Shown here piece after piece: positions 37,422-49,319 of a DNA stretch of 64,000 nt; the first letter of the stretch is position 1, and the number at the start of each line of letters is the position of its first letter. The translations under genes and the position numbers were made by a program. Origin of the DNA: Mytilus galloprovincialis. Lineage: Eukaryota; Mollusca; Bivalvia; Mytilida; Mytilidae. Location of the stretch: positions 2,423,001 to 2,487,000 of the forward strand of contig NC_134846.1 in NCBI RefSeq assembly GCF_965363235.1, read 5' to 3'. The notes under the pieces are model-generated. The model was not told the DNA's origin, made no database searches, and worked only from the letters and a program-made list of their open reading frames with translations.

Positions 37422-40400
37422 TTGAACATATCACACAGTATGCGGCTCTGTTATCGTGATAAGGAGGACAAGGCAGCGATCCGCATTTGAAACCAACCGC
37501 ATAAAAAAGATGACCATTTTTGTCTTCTTGTCCAGCCTGCAAATATTCCGGATGACTATCTATGCATATGTAAGAAGAAGGACCATGATAGACGCTACCT
37601 GAAGCCAATAAGCCAGTATACTCGAAACTCCACCCACTAAAGCATGTTTTTCTGCCTGGAATCATAAGTGTTGTCGATGCTGTTTTGCTTCTACATACAG
37701 CACAAGGTATGTCCTCGTTAGCAGAATCGTATGCAAAGATGTTTCTTTCGTATTCTGATCCGTGTAAAAGGCTATCTATTTGGGAAAATGTGTCATTTGA
37801 TAATTCTGGATTACTTGGAAGGCATAGTGTGTTTGATGGGCCACCATAATATGATGTGCTGCCTGTGTGATAATATGACTGCCCGGCTGTATAACCTGGA
37901 ATAGAGCAAAAGACTATGTGGTACTCAAACTGAAACTAAGTCAATAAAAACCTTACAATGAAAGTTTACTTGAGACAATTCGATGCCATGGAAGAACTTA
38001 TTACAATTATATTTTTTTTGTTGCGTTGTTACTTCATTCATGTACTGCAAATGAAGAACAAAACATTTTTAGTGTGTAAATAACGGTGTAGGTCTTATTC
38101 AAAATATCATTTGGCATCTAGTGCATGCTTCAAACGTTTATTTGTTCTTGTCCTGTTTAGGTATAAAAGATTTGCCGTGCGACATTACACAATCGTTATG
38201 AAATTGTTCAATCTGTAGAAACTAACAAGTTACGGTCAAAAGGCAATAAGACCTTATATTTCTCAATATATTTCTGTTATCAATTTGGATTGTGCAAATA
38301 TCGAAAATAATTTCGACAAAAGGTGTGTTATTGGATCACCGCACTTTCGTAATGCGTTTTTATAGTGATAGCGTCATTCTAGTGCTTGGTAAATATTTTT
38401 TTGTTTAAAGTTATAGCACATGTCTGTTTGTAAATCATAACCTAATTCTCATTCGATACAATTTCACCTTGTATTGTGTTTTTTTCAAATTTTGAGATAG
38501 GTTGTAGGATAAGTAGAAAAGAGAGTAAAAAAATAGGAATTTTTGAACTTTTGTAAATAATTTGAACAAAGTTTACAACTTCAGAGTAGGTTTATCTCGT
38601 TATAAACTAAAAGGATTCGATTCATTTCGAAGCTGTGTTGAAAATAAAGTGAAACTAAAAGTGCTTGGAATAATTAAAAAGATAAAATAATCGTGTTTTT
38701 ACAAAACTTGGCATTATTTCTAATCGAAAAAAAAAGTTTTGTAAGTTGACATTTCATTTTTCACACGAATAGAAGACAAACAGCATGTATAAAACACCTA
38801 TATGAATACCAGTTATTAATACGACTTCGGATTTCTCATGTTTGCAAATGTCATGTTTGCATATTTATTTAACCGCATATATAATTTAATTGAAATGGTT
38901 GTCGTCATGATAAAGCAGTAGGGCCCCAATGCAAATTAGTTTTTCCGAAATTGGTTCTTTTGATTTTTCAACCCGGTATACCACCATTCCCCATGTAAAA
39001 TTCAATAATCTTTTAAAATAAAATTGAGAATGGAAATGGGGAATATGTCAAAGAGACAACAACCCGACCATAGAGCAGACAACAGATCAATCATAGATAC
39101 TTTTCAACATACAAATGGTAGCATACGCTATTAAATAATTACTTTGGAATACCATACCGCATATTTTGTTACAAGTGAACAAAAAGATAAAACACGGTAC
39201 ACAGAGTTGTCTAGTCAATGTTTGTTAATATCCATTTGACGTGGCAGGGTACTTTTACATCCTGTCATTGTGTTTTTTGTGCTAAGGTAATGTTTTGTAC
39301 TCTCAGTTTAAACATATTTATTTTTAGTGGATTGGGAAACATTTTTTGCGACTTATATTAATTCCTTTCCACTTTGCGGGTGCGAGTGCTGCCTTGTACT
39401 CTCATATTTGCTTATGAGCTTTGTCTATGTGCCTTGTTGTATTTCTGTGTTACATATTTGTTTGTGTTTAAAGTGATTAAGATTATATCACAATGTTGAC
39501 TGTTGTACCCCTATTTTAACATTTTTACCTATTATGTCTGTTTAGTGTGTTCATATATCGTTTTCAATATAATGGAATTGAATTGAATGCAACTGTCATA
39601 CAATTGAGAGGTTTGGCTAGCTATAAAACCATGTTAATTTCACCATTTTCTACATAAAAAATGCCTGTACTAAGTCTGTAATATGACAGTTGTTATCGAT
39701 TCGTTTGATGTGTTTGAGCTTTTGATTTTAGCCATTTGGTTAGGAATTATCTGTTTTGAATTTTCCTAGGAATGTTTTGGTGATTTTATTTTTTAGCAAA
39801 GTACCAAAAAAATTACCCTGTAATTTTTTTTCTTAAATGCTTAACATAACGCTTTTCATAAAAAAAAACCCTTATTTACGGGAAATGAATAATAATACCA
39901 TACCTGAATAAACTAAATCTGTATTTGAACCTGGACATGTAGTTCTTCCCCAGCGCACAAATGTTGACCCAAAACCTAAATACACGATGTTATACGTGTT
40001 ACACGAATGAATTCTACATCATCACATATAGTTACAGAAATGATTTTGCAAAGATATAATTACAACTTCTTAAAGCAACATTTGTTATACACGGAAATCA
40101 TTTGATTGTATAATTTTTTCCAAAGATATGGGAAGGTCTGAAAAGGATTTTCAGAATAAAACATAGTGGACTAGCAGTTGCATAATAAAACACAAAAAAA
40201 AATAAAAAAAATAAAGAAAAATGGGGTGCTCAAAATGCAAAGAATAAAGAATAATGGCCAAAATAAATAAAGAATAGAGATGGCAATGTGCAATATCCTG
40301 CAAAAGATAAAACTCAAAAACCACTTTCAGCACAAATTGAAAAGCACAACAGTAGAAGTTATGTTACTTCTACTCCAGTAGCCAGTACTTCGGTACTGGC

Positions 40401-41469
40401 ATGAAAATACGGATTTTTTGTGTTTACTGTTACAAAATGATAGAAATTATTATAAATTAAGGAATGTATCTCCCTCATGCAAAGCTCTGATTCCTTTCAC
40501 GGATTTGGCTATACTTTTTGGACCTTTTGGATTATAGCTCTTCATCTTTTATATAAGCTTTGGATTTCAAATATTTTGGCCACGAGCATCACTGAAGAGA
40601 CATGTATTGTCGAAATGCGCATCTGGTGCAAGAACATTGGTACCGTTAATTTTATTACTTCCGAATTTGATTGAATTGCACAATACCTAATCCTATGTTT
40701 TAAAGTATATTTATGAAACAGAAGCAAACAAAAATCCTATTGTGCTTCTGTTTTGTAAATGGAGAAACAAGATATGGATTGTCAGGTTGTCAATCTGGAT
40801 ATTTGTGGGGACTATACATGCAAAGACATCACCTACGTAAGAAAGATCGTTGACTATTATCAAGAAGTTATATAGAACATTACAGAAAAAACATTTTAAA
40901 ATGTCTCTGTAAAGCTGGAAAGCAAGAGGGATTAAACAAAAAGGAATTACGAGAAATAGCAATTTTAAAAATGCACACAAACATATTTACAATTGTTTTT
41001 CATTTACTTTTTGTGTTGGTCTTTTAGAGTATACATGCTACAATGAAGACCTGTTGGTGACCCTCTGCTGTTGTTTTTTATTTGGTCGGGTTGTTGTCTC
41101 TTTGACACATTCCCCATTTCCATTCTCAATTTTACAAATATCAATTTTCCAAATCAGTAAGTTCCAAATGCATTCTGAATTTCATAAAAATTCTACTTAC
41201 CACCAAGTAAATAAGACTAACTGTTACTCATGTGTATTTCACTTACCATTTACATTATCTACAGTCTGACGTAGATTTTGATTTTCTATCTTTAACTGTG
41301 ATATTTCGTTTTCCATATGTGTTAGTCTGGCAAGAATGGCATCTGGATCGTTTAATAAAAGACGTTTGCTTTTTTCATTCGTGACTGCGTGTTCCGCAGT
41401 ATTGCATGTCAAACAGAGGGTCCAGAAACATGCCATACAAATAACAAATTTCATTGTTACATTCATCAA
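37417..41469 (-). CDS. Secreted short-chain collagen C4-like protein, copy B (3 exons)
   Basis: Exons 41469-41247, 39975-39904 and 37895-37417; GT/AG junctions, both introns phase 1, 257 residues plus TAA. Residues 1 to about 24 form a hydrophobic signal peptide. SKRLLLNDPD follows at 34-43, then a coiled-coil-like stretch to 74. The C4-like domain runs GSTFVRWGRTTC, NTDLVYSG, GPSNTLCLPSNPELS, CAVCRSK, GRKTCFSGW, YICIDSHPEYL and ends CGSLPCPPY...CVICSK. The ten domain cysteines match copy A. The 72-nt middle exon has the same length and phase as in copy A, so its loss would keep the frame. The introns are larger than in copy A and carry repeats (families B, D and R). The start may be M1 or M6. 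Paralogue of 9907-7928; function unknown beyond likely secretion. Confidence 0.88.
39015..39095 (-). repeat. Family B fragment in intron 2 of gene B
   Basis: Contains GAGAATGGAAATGGGGAATA and the GAGACAACAACCCGACC word of family B. Confidence 0.75.
39472..39800 (+). repeat. Family D copy in intron 2 of gene B
   Basis: The longest single copy of family D here, from about GTGATTAAGATTATATCACA to GGTGATTTTATTTTTTAG, antisense to the gene. Confidence 0.75.
40445..40670 (+). repeat. Repeat R copy in intron 1 of gene B
   Basis: Inverse of the 31592-31847 copy: AAGCTCTGATTCC, GGCCACGAGCATCACTG, GCGCATCTGGTGC, GGTACCGTTAAT. The open frames at 40477-40674 and 40542-40727 lie in or beside it and are not genes. 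Confidence 0.75.
41035..41140 (+). repeat. Family B fragment in intron 1 of gene B
   Basis: GAAGACCTGTTGGTGACC through CCCCATTTCCATTCTCAATT, the 3' part of family B. Confidence 0.75.
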
Positions 41470-41512
41470 GTAAATCTCGTTCTTCGATAATTTTTCAATT
41501 CGCTGGTTATAA

Positions 41513-41519
41513 AGATAAG
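41513..41519 (-). promoter_or_regulatory. GATA-type motif upstream of gene B
   Basis: CTTATCT on the coding strand, 44 bases upstream of the ATG, beside a TTATAA (41507-41512). The same word lies 48 bases upstream of the gene A start codon. Confidence 0.3.
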
Positions 41520-41654
41520 ATTATGTAGGGTCACATTACACTGAAAACGTGACATATTTATGTATAAGGATATGCAATAGAGATCAATAGAAAATCTTTG
41601 TTTCTGAACAATTTGGCAGCATATGAAATCAAACGTTTTACCCCGACGCATTAT

Positions 41655-41870
41655 CACACCTGTCCTAAGTCAGGAGTGTCTAGCCTTTGCTAGGTTTTGG
41701 TTGGGTTTTTTGTTTATATTCTATTTCAGATCAATAATTATTCGGTGTTTAGTATGACGTTCATTTGCACTGAATAAGTACACATTAGTGTTTATGTACC
41801 ATCTAAGCCTGCCTTCTGGTGCAGGATTAGAAAACAGTGGGATTAACCTGCGTTTTTTAGCTATAAATTG
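41655..41870 (+). repeat. Family B fragment upstream of gene B
   Basis: CCTAAGTCAGGAGTGTCTAG through GCCTTCTGGTGCAGG, a decayed 5' part. It lies ~190 bases upstream of the gene B ATG; family B also lies ~170 bases upstream of the gene A ATG. Confidence 0.65.
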
Positions 41871-42424
41871 ATTCTTGTCATTATCAATTGAATCGCGCAA
41901 ACTAGCGCAATGAATGGTCTTGTATAATACCTAGTTAATAGACCACTTTCGACTTCATCCGTCACCGGAAAAAACTCGACAATTATGCATGCCTTTATGA
42001 CGTCATTTACCAGATAGAGGAGATCGTCTGTATCCCTGCACTATCAACGTTCATCAACCGTCTTAGTGATCGTCATTGTGCAGGATAAACTAGAAATAAT
42101 ATTTGTTTTGTAAGTACTTAGTTACAATTTCCTATTGACAGCAGCGCTGATTGTCAATTATGAAAATCTAGTTTGCTGAATAATTTGTATTATAGCATTA
42201 TAGTTTTCCAACCACTCACTCAACATTGGAACGGAAGTGACGATGCCCCTAAACCAACCAATGATGTTCACTAAAACCAGGTTTTTTGACGGAAATGCAT
42301 CGAACTCGAAAGTTTTCTATTATGTCTTAAATTACTATTTTTGAATATCGAATGGTTTTTCGTAAATTATCTTTCTATACACCTGGCTGTTGGTTTTCTC
42401 GTTAGAATTTTGTCAATAGTTTCA

Positions 42425-42565
42425 TGCGGGTCTTTTTATAGTTGACTACTATACAAGTATATGGTATGATTTTTTTCTCATTGTTGAACGCTGTACATTT
42501 GGCTACAATTTATAATATCCACTTCATTTTAACTCTGGTGGATAGTTGTTTCACTGGTATGATAC
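42425..42565 (+). repeat. Family A fragment
   Basis: A diverged copy of the family A 3' half (ATAGTTGACTACTATACAAG... then GGTATGATACCATCTT). The overlapping small frames are not genes. Confidence 0.5.
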
Positions 42566-43221
42566 CATCTTACTTTATTTTCAAATTAATCCTGAAACTG
42601 AATATTTCAAAAGTACAATTGATTATCATTACATAACGGATCACAGAAGTTTAACTAATGAAAAACTGCAAAGAAAAAAAATACCTGATAGTCCTGAGTA
42701 CAAACTTTATTATCTGAAAACCATTCTTGGTCATCCAGTAACAAGTACTCGAAAGTAGAAAATCATGTACGTTCAGTAACAGACAGTAGATACAAAACAG
42801 GCCATATAAGGTTCATTATTATTCTTGGAGTACCTATTGTCATTGATTTCGAGAGTAGAGGTACTCAAATAATTTTACTGGTTAACGAAGTACACATTTT
42901 TCTATTTTCAGGAATACTACGAGATTATACATCTACAACAATACAATTTTCCTCATTGAATAAAAACTTTATCTTATGATATCATATTAATGGCAAATGT
43001 TTTGTATATAACAATCTTGCTTCATACCTCAAAACCATATATTTACGTACATGTTTTGTCTTAACAAACGTTTCAAATTGAACCATCGAAGCTTATTGTT
43101 TTCAATTGTTTTATAACATTGCCGTTTGACATTCTGTAGCATTAGAGCAAATAATTCATGATTTCTGAGTAGAATGTATAACGCAAATTTGATCTTGAGG
43201 AATAAGCTTTGTTTAGTTCCC

Positions 43222-46200
43222 TCAAACGATCACTAATTTATTCCCTGTAGGTAGAAGGGATTTCGCTGGACGGCAAGCAGATGTTGGTTTTATATTTGAA
43301 CACTTGTGAATATGTAACACGCCGTCCAACATTTGTAACTCCGTTCTCAAAGTGTCAATTGTTTGATGCAGGGAATTCTGGTCTTCCTCTAATGAATTCA
43401 CTTCCTGTCAAAATAAAAAATACGTTATATATAGTTATCAAAAGGGCCAGGATTATAATTTAGTACGCCAGACGCGCGTTTCGTCTACATAAGACTCATC
43501 AGTGACGCTCATACCAAAATATTATAAAGCCAAACAAGTACAAAGTTGAAGAGCATTGAGGATCCAAAATTCAAAAAGAGTTGTGCCAAATACGGCTAAG
43601 GTTATCTACCGTTTCTCAGTATGATAATAAAAAAATGGATAAAATATGTTACTATATGAAAACTAGGATAGCAACTTCATTTGTGCAATCAGAGATGTAA
43701 GAAAAATGTCAGTTTTGTCTTGATATATTAACGAGGTGTATGTTAAAATGCAAATAATATAAACTAGTCAACAAAAGAAACGATACGCAACTTTGAAATC
43801 AAATTGATAAAAACAAGTTTAATATAAAACAAAAAGAGATACGCTATTGTAAAAACTCTTCATTTTCCATGTATGTGCATATGATTATGAAAATCAAAAC
43901 ATGTCGGAAAGAAACTAAATTCCGCATAAATGATCACATGATTCAAATTACTTTTGCAGAAAAATTGCATTAAAATCGATACACAATTTTCAAAGTATTA
44001 ATGAGAAATTCAAATTTGTTTACAAATATGCAAATGGCTAGTAAAGTCATGTTCATGTTGTAAATTTTGGGTTGAAATATTGATTTTTTTAATTTTTTTT
44101 GTAAAAATAAGTATTTTTCTAAATCTCAAAAAATAACAAAAATAAATTTTGATTACGTCTCAAATCAATGCTGTAGATATGAAAACACGAAACTGTAAAT
44201 TTGGAACCCTTCATATTAGATTTTAGGTTTGATACCGTGTATTTGAGTTTCATTCCACATATACTGTATATGGTAAAAAGTAAAAACACAAAAACACTGA
44301 ACTCCGAGGAAAATTCAAAAAGGAAAGTCCAAAATCAAAAGGCAAAATCAAAAGTCCAAACACATCAAACGAATGGATAACAACTGTCATATTTTCTGAC
44401 TTAGTACAGGCATTTTCTAATGTAGAAAATGGTGGATTGAAATTGGTGTTATAGCTAGCTAAACCTCTCACTTGTATGACAGTCGCATCAAATTCAAACA
44501 TTGTCAACGATGCGTGAACAAAACAAACATACTCAGAGTAAAATGTCAAAAATAAATGAAAGGCTAATGTATACATTTCTTATGGGACCGAATTTTGCTT
44601 TACAAATAAACGAAGAAACTGTATGATTTTTAGAAAAAAAATTGGTGGCAAACTTTACCTTTAAATGAAAGGTTGGTATCATTAGTTGGAACTACTGTTT
44701 ATTTTTAAATTGTCGTGTTTTGTAAATTTTGTCAAAAAAATAGCTTCCCCAAATGACGTCATGGAAGCAAAAAATGTTTTTTGTAAACGGATTTAAAGTA
44801 ACATGGTCATTCGGTATAACAATCTTCAACAGTGATCGTATATAATAAAAACTTCATCTTGTTTTTGAAAAAAAGTCTTGTATCGTTTCTTTTGTTGTCT
44901 AGTATAGATTATAAATGTATTATATATTTTTTCTAATTGTATACCCTATTGTCATTAGTATTTGATAACATAGGGAGGTACCCTACCGTCATTGTTTATG
45001 CTTTAAGGGACATTTTCCCAACCAACAGCATGAGTAGTGCAATAAAATATTTGAAGTTTTAAAAAAAAAGTTAAATGTATTCGTTGTTTTATTGAGATTT
45101 TTCAGAGTAGGTTTAATAAAGTCATATTTAAATTGTTTTATCTTTACAGTCGACAAATGAAGGTTTGAATCCGTACTTATATTGTGTATGTCATGTGTAT
45201 ATAAACTGGTATCTATGAGATTAAACATAGCGATCATATAAGGGAGCCAATACGTAAACAAAACAAAATATCTATGAATATTATGTATATCCCATAAAGA
45301 GTCGTGGTTTGTGAAACAGCTGTATTTACAAAGTGCAACCTATAAGAAACTGAGCTACTCAATCACTGGTACTTTTTCCAGTTCTACTATTCGAGCCTTT
45401 TGTCTTATCCTTGTACGGACAGCTGATCTTCTGTTCTGTTCTTTCCGTCTGTTACGTTTAAATACTTCTTCTTCTGTTAACTATTTCAAATAATATAATT
45501 AAATAATTTATAAAATTATGACTTAGGTTTGAGTAATTTTCATATTTTATTGTAAATTCATGTCACTGAACGTTTAATTAATTATTGTCTTGCAGTGAAA
45601 GCGAAACAATGAATAAAAATTAAAAGACATGTACAACGAGTGCTTTCCTAAACTGTTCTGAACTCTTATCATTTGGAAATCATCCTTGTTATCGTGGTGA
45701 TCGAATGAAATATTTCTAATACTAGTACAGTATTATCTCTATAATTTGAGAAAACTTAAACATTGACTTGCACGTATGAACTTAACAAAACAACAACAGA
45801 AAATTACATACATGTGTTTCATTTATATGCAAAATACTTATACTAAAATATGTCAGTCCAAATGCGCATGCTTGAATAAATATGTTTCTCATTTTTCCAT
45901 GTCTTGACCATTTATACGATATGGGTTTGCCTGATCCTAAGGACATAATGGTGACCTATAGTATCAGCAATCCACTTAATTTAAATTGTGCTGGATAAAT
46001 GTCGAATATGCTAGCATACCACATGTCCTTAGTGTATACGTATTTCAATATAATTTGTTTTCAAGGCAAAACAATCTATTTTTTAATCCTTTTTTTTTCA
46101 GCAAAACAAACACAATGACATAGGTTTATAAGTCTAAGTCAGATGTTCGATGCATGTTAAGTGGTGTTTGTAATTTTCAGTCTTTAGTTTTGTAAGTTAT

Positions 46201-46746
46201 CATGTGTATAAATTGCTTGTCTTTTTCGTTATTGCCATGAATTTGTTGTTTTAATTTCGACTTCTAAGTTTGAATATACCTGTGATATATTTTGCCTCTA
46301 ACCTATTGCAATTATGTATATCAGTAATGGCTTATAGTTGGGTTCGTGTTATTCAGTCTTTAGTCTCTATGTTGTGTTTTGTTTATCAATGATTGTCTGT
46401 TTGTGTTTTTTTTAGCCATTGAATTATTTTCGACTGATGTGTTTAAGTGTCCCTTTAGTATCGTTTGTCTCTCTCTCAATGATCAATTATAACACTATCT
46501 TAGATGAATAATACATGTTTCAAATATACTTACTAAATATTTTACAGGTCGACTATGTTCCACTTTGAATTCATCCACTCCAGAAATGACCCTCTTACAC
46601 TGAATTTTTAATTTGATTTCTTCCTTTATCAAAGGAAGACAACTGTCTTCTTCGAAACATTGTTTTATTGCGTTGACCATTTTCTCATCTTCTTCATCGT
46701 TATTGTTAGTTTCTTCCAGTCCTTCAATGGGTCTGGAAACTTTCAT
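43222..46746 (-). CDS. ATF3/JDP-like bZIP transcription factor, copy B (3 exons seen)
   Basis: Exons 46746-46534, 45480-45373 and 43404-43222; GT/AG junctions, phase 0, 167 residues plus TGA, exactly the length of copy A. Exon 1 has an acidic insert (NNNDEEDEK) and the invariant CLPLIKEEIKLKIQCKR. The 108-nt exon 2 encodes the basic region EQNRRSAVRTRIRQK, 32 of 36 residues identical to copy A. Exon 3 continues the heptad leucines (ELEK|EVNSL, SL, TL, ML, VL) to HIHKC and the LLPTGNKL tail. As in copy A the ATG directly follows an acceptor (CATTTTCCAG), so at least one 5' exon is unseen. One arginine lies where copy A has glycine at N+2 of the basic region. Intron 2 carries an F1 copy and a mariner-type element. 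It stands upstream of C4-like gene B on the same strand. A DNA-binding dimer is expected; targets are unknown. Confidence 0.82.
43435..43610 (+). repeat. Repeat family F1, single short copy in bZIP B intron 2
   Basis: Contains only the F1 head (CCAGGATTATAATTTAGTAC to AAATACGGCTAAGG), ~30 bases from the exon 3 acceptor. The hairpin tail of the tandem units is absent. Confidence 0.85.
43765..44901. mobile_element. Tc1/mariner-type non-autonomous element with nested repeat
   Basis: The element 43767-44899 (1133 bp) is flanked by TA. The ends are inverted: left GTCAACAAAAGAAACGATAC, right the complement of GACAACAAAAGAAACGATAC (one mismatch). No transposase is seen. A family D copy (-) at 44268-44560 is nested inside. 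It lies in intron 2 of bZIP B. Confidence 0.75.
44268..44560 (-). repeat. Family D copy nested in the mariner-type element
   Basis: Contains the complements of the family D words (GAGGAAAATTCAAAAAGGAA, ATTTTCTGACTTAGTACAGG, AGCTAGCTAAACCTCTCAC). The 108-residue frame here is repeat-derived. Confidence 0.75.
46320..46490 (+). repeat. Penelope-like 3'-tail remnant
   Basis: GTCTGTTTGTGTTTTTTTTA then TTTAGTATCGTTTGTCTCTC resembles the tail of the retroelement at 24420-24575. It lies right after exon 1 of bZIP B (in intron 1). Weak match. Confidence 0.4.
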
Positions 46747-47139
46747 CTGGAAAATGTTATGGACTGAATTTATTATACTATAAATTTTATACAAAGTCGT
46801 AGTCACAAAAAGGAATTACATTATGCCAAAATGAAAATTAATTTTGTAAATTGACTTATCATTCATGTATGAGTTCAATGATGATTTGTTCCATGTTCTT
46901 TGTGTTTTGAAACTAAGGTTTCAACTCCATTAGCCAAAGTTGTCCTCGGATTGGTTTGGCCATTTTTATGACTATTTTTTGTCATATAGTTCTTTCATTG
47001 TTTCTGTTTTTATAAATCCTTGGCTTGCAAATATTCAGCAATGAGTGTTCCTCATGGAGGTGAATCCAGAAAAGCACTGCGGACGCATGGAATTTATCTA
47101 ACTTATTGATTTCATTTTTTATATATTTTGTATCTAATA

Positions 47140-47480
47140 CTTTAAAGTTGAGAATGGAAATGGGGAATGTGCCAAAGAGACAACAACCCGACCAAAGTAA
47201 ACAACAAAGTCAGAAGGTCACCAACAGGTCTTCAATGAAGCGAGAAATTCCCGCACCCGGAGGCGTCCTTCAGCTGGCCCCTAAACAAATATATACTAGT
47301 TCAGTGATAAAGAACAACATACTTATTTCCAAATAGTACACAAGAAAAAAAAATTAAAATAATACAAGACTAACAAAGTCCAGAGGCCCCTGACTTGGGA
47401 CATGCGCAAAAATGCGGCGGGGCTAAACATGTTTGTGAGATTTCAACCCTCCCCCTATACCTCTAGCCAATGTAGAAAAG
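47140..47480 (-). repeat. Family B copy (near full)
   Basis: From GTTGAGAATGGAAATGGGGA to CTAAACATGTTTGTGAGATT. The 76-residue frame at 47106-47336 is a translation of this repeat. Confidence 0.8.
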
Positions 47481-47639
47481 TGAACGCATAACAATACGCA
47501 CATTTAAATTCAGTTCAAGAGAAGTCCGAGTCTGATGTCAGAAGATGTAACCAAAGAAAATAAACAAAATGACAATAATACATAAATAACAACAGACTAC
47601 TAGCAGTTAACTGACATGCCAGCTCCAGACTTCAATTAA

Positions 47640-48434
47640 ACTGACTTAAAGATTATGATTTCATCATATGAACATCAGGCACAATCCTTCCCGTTAGGGG
47701 TTTAGTATCATACCATCATAACATATACGAGAAGAACATAACCCGTGTCATGCTAACAACTGTTTTTTGAATAAAAGTGTTTAGTTCCGATGCAAAGACC
47801 CTATAAGTGAATCAATATTAACGCCAAAATAAAATTTAGTAAATGTTTTGACTAGTTTGTGATATCGAAAACCCTGGTGTAATAATTTTTCAGTAATACA
47901 TAAATTTCTCTCGTTAAAATCTAAAACATTGTTACATACACGAGCGAATCGTACAAGTTGAGATATATAAACTCCGTAAGATGGTGACAAGGGAACGTCA
48001 CCATTTAAAAATGGATAATTAACGATAGGAAATGATAAATCATCTCTTTTATCATAAATTTTAGTATTCAGCTTTCCGTTAATGATAAAGATATCAAGAT
48101 CGAGGAAAGGGCAGTGGTCATTGTTAGTATTAGCTTTATTTAAAGTAAGTTCAACAGGATAAATTTCTTTAATATACATACTGAAGTCGTCATTATTGAG
48201 AGCCAAAATATCATCCAAATATCTAAAATTATTATTAAATTTGTTTATCAGATGTTGTTTCGATGGGTCTTTGCTTATTTTTGTCATAAATTGTAACTCA
48301 TAACAATACAAAAACAGGTCCGCAATAAGTGGTGCACAGTTAGTCCCCATTGGAATTCCGATAATCTGACGATATACGGAATTCCAAAAGCGAACAAAAA
48401 TGTTATCTAGTAAAAATTCAAGGGCATATAGCAT
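47640..48434 (-). mobile_element. Penelope-like reverse transcriptase fragment (second subfamily)
   Basis: An open frame of 217 codons (48434-47781) carries reverse transcriptase motifs: IGIPMGTNCAPLIADLFL (motif B), FRYLDDILALN (catalytic YLDD, motif C), then KIYDKRDDLSFPIVNYPFL and YGVYISQLVRFARVCNN. The N-terminal palm (motif A) is missing, so the piece is 5'-truncated. The C-terminal part appears shortened compared with what I recall of this subfamily. The 3' part continues to ~47640. It is clearly different in sequence from the 61-kb family. Not a host gene. Confidence 0.8.
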
Positions 48435-48544
48435 GTTTTAATCTTTTTTTTTAAATTTCGTTTACATCTATTCAAATAAAATGCATGTTTTGATAATGTA
48501 TCTTAATCCATTTTTTTGGTTCTGTCACTATAACGTAGGACACG

Positions 48545-48715
48545 TAACTGAGAAGCAAACGATACCGAAGTTGTATACAGATCATAAATCGACATAAAAA
48601 CAATCAGTCTAATGACCAGAAAAGAAAAACGACCAAAACACAATTAACAGTTTACAAAACCAAAATAGAAAACTTATGACCAAGAAACACGAACCCCACT
48701 AAAATTAGAATTTTG
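48545..48715 (-). repeat. Penelope-like 3'-tail remnant
   Basis: GAAACACGAACCCCACTAAA at ~48685-48705 and neighbouring words match the tail seen at 60900-60940. Decayed. Confidence 0.45.
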
Positions 48716-49319
48716 ATTTAATCCTTTATTTAGCATTTGAACAAAAGCTATGAGATAGCCTTTTCAATAGTCGTCTGGCGCGAAAAGGACGATAACTCAA
48801 TTTTAGAATTTAATATTTTTGGAGACGGTCAATTTCCGGAATTCCATGCTTGATCATCCCGATTTTTTCTTTGGCCGTTGACAACAGAATTATTGCTGCA
48901 TTCTTTGACAATAAGGTATATTTAACAAGGCAGTATTATCTATGTATTATCGTGGTATCAATATATGTTAGAAATGTTAGATACCTGAATTATTTGTAAT
49001 TTTGGCAAGGACAATTCATCACGTCCCCTGCAAACATGATTTTGTAAAATATCACTTATTGGCATCTCCGGACGGCAAGCCAGATTAATTTCCTGATGAT
49101 ATTTACTACAGCATTCTGATTGTTATTAATTGCTACATATTACCGCTTTGTTTGTAAATCGATGTTTGTTTACATTATCAACAAATGTGAGTAACATTCT
49201 AGGTCGAGTTGTCGTTCGTAGTGTATAGTTTGTTCCAAACCAATGTTTGTTTCTGGTACAGGTTGGCAGTTGTTTATCAACAATAAAGTTGTTGCAACAT
49301 AAACACATGTTATTTTCAG

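Noticed and set aside
7928-41469. Reading the C4-like genes as true collagens
   Set aside because: No Gly-X-Y triplets anywhere in either product; only the non-collagenous C-terminal domain is shared with the sponge protein that gives the name.
44250-44576. 108-residue frame on -
   Set aside because: A translation of family D nested in the mariner-type element.
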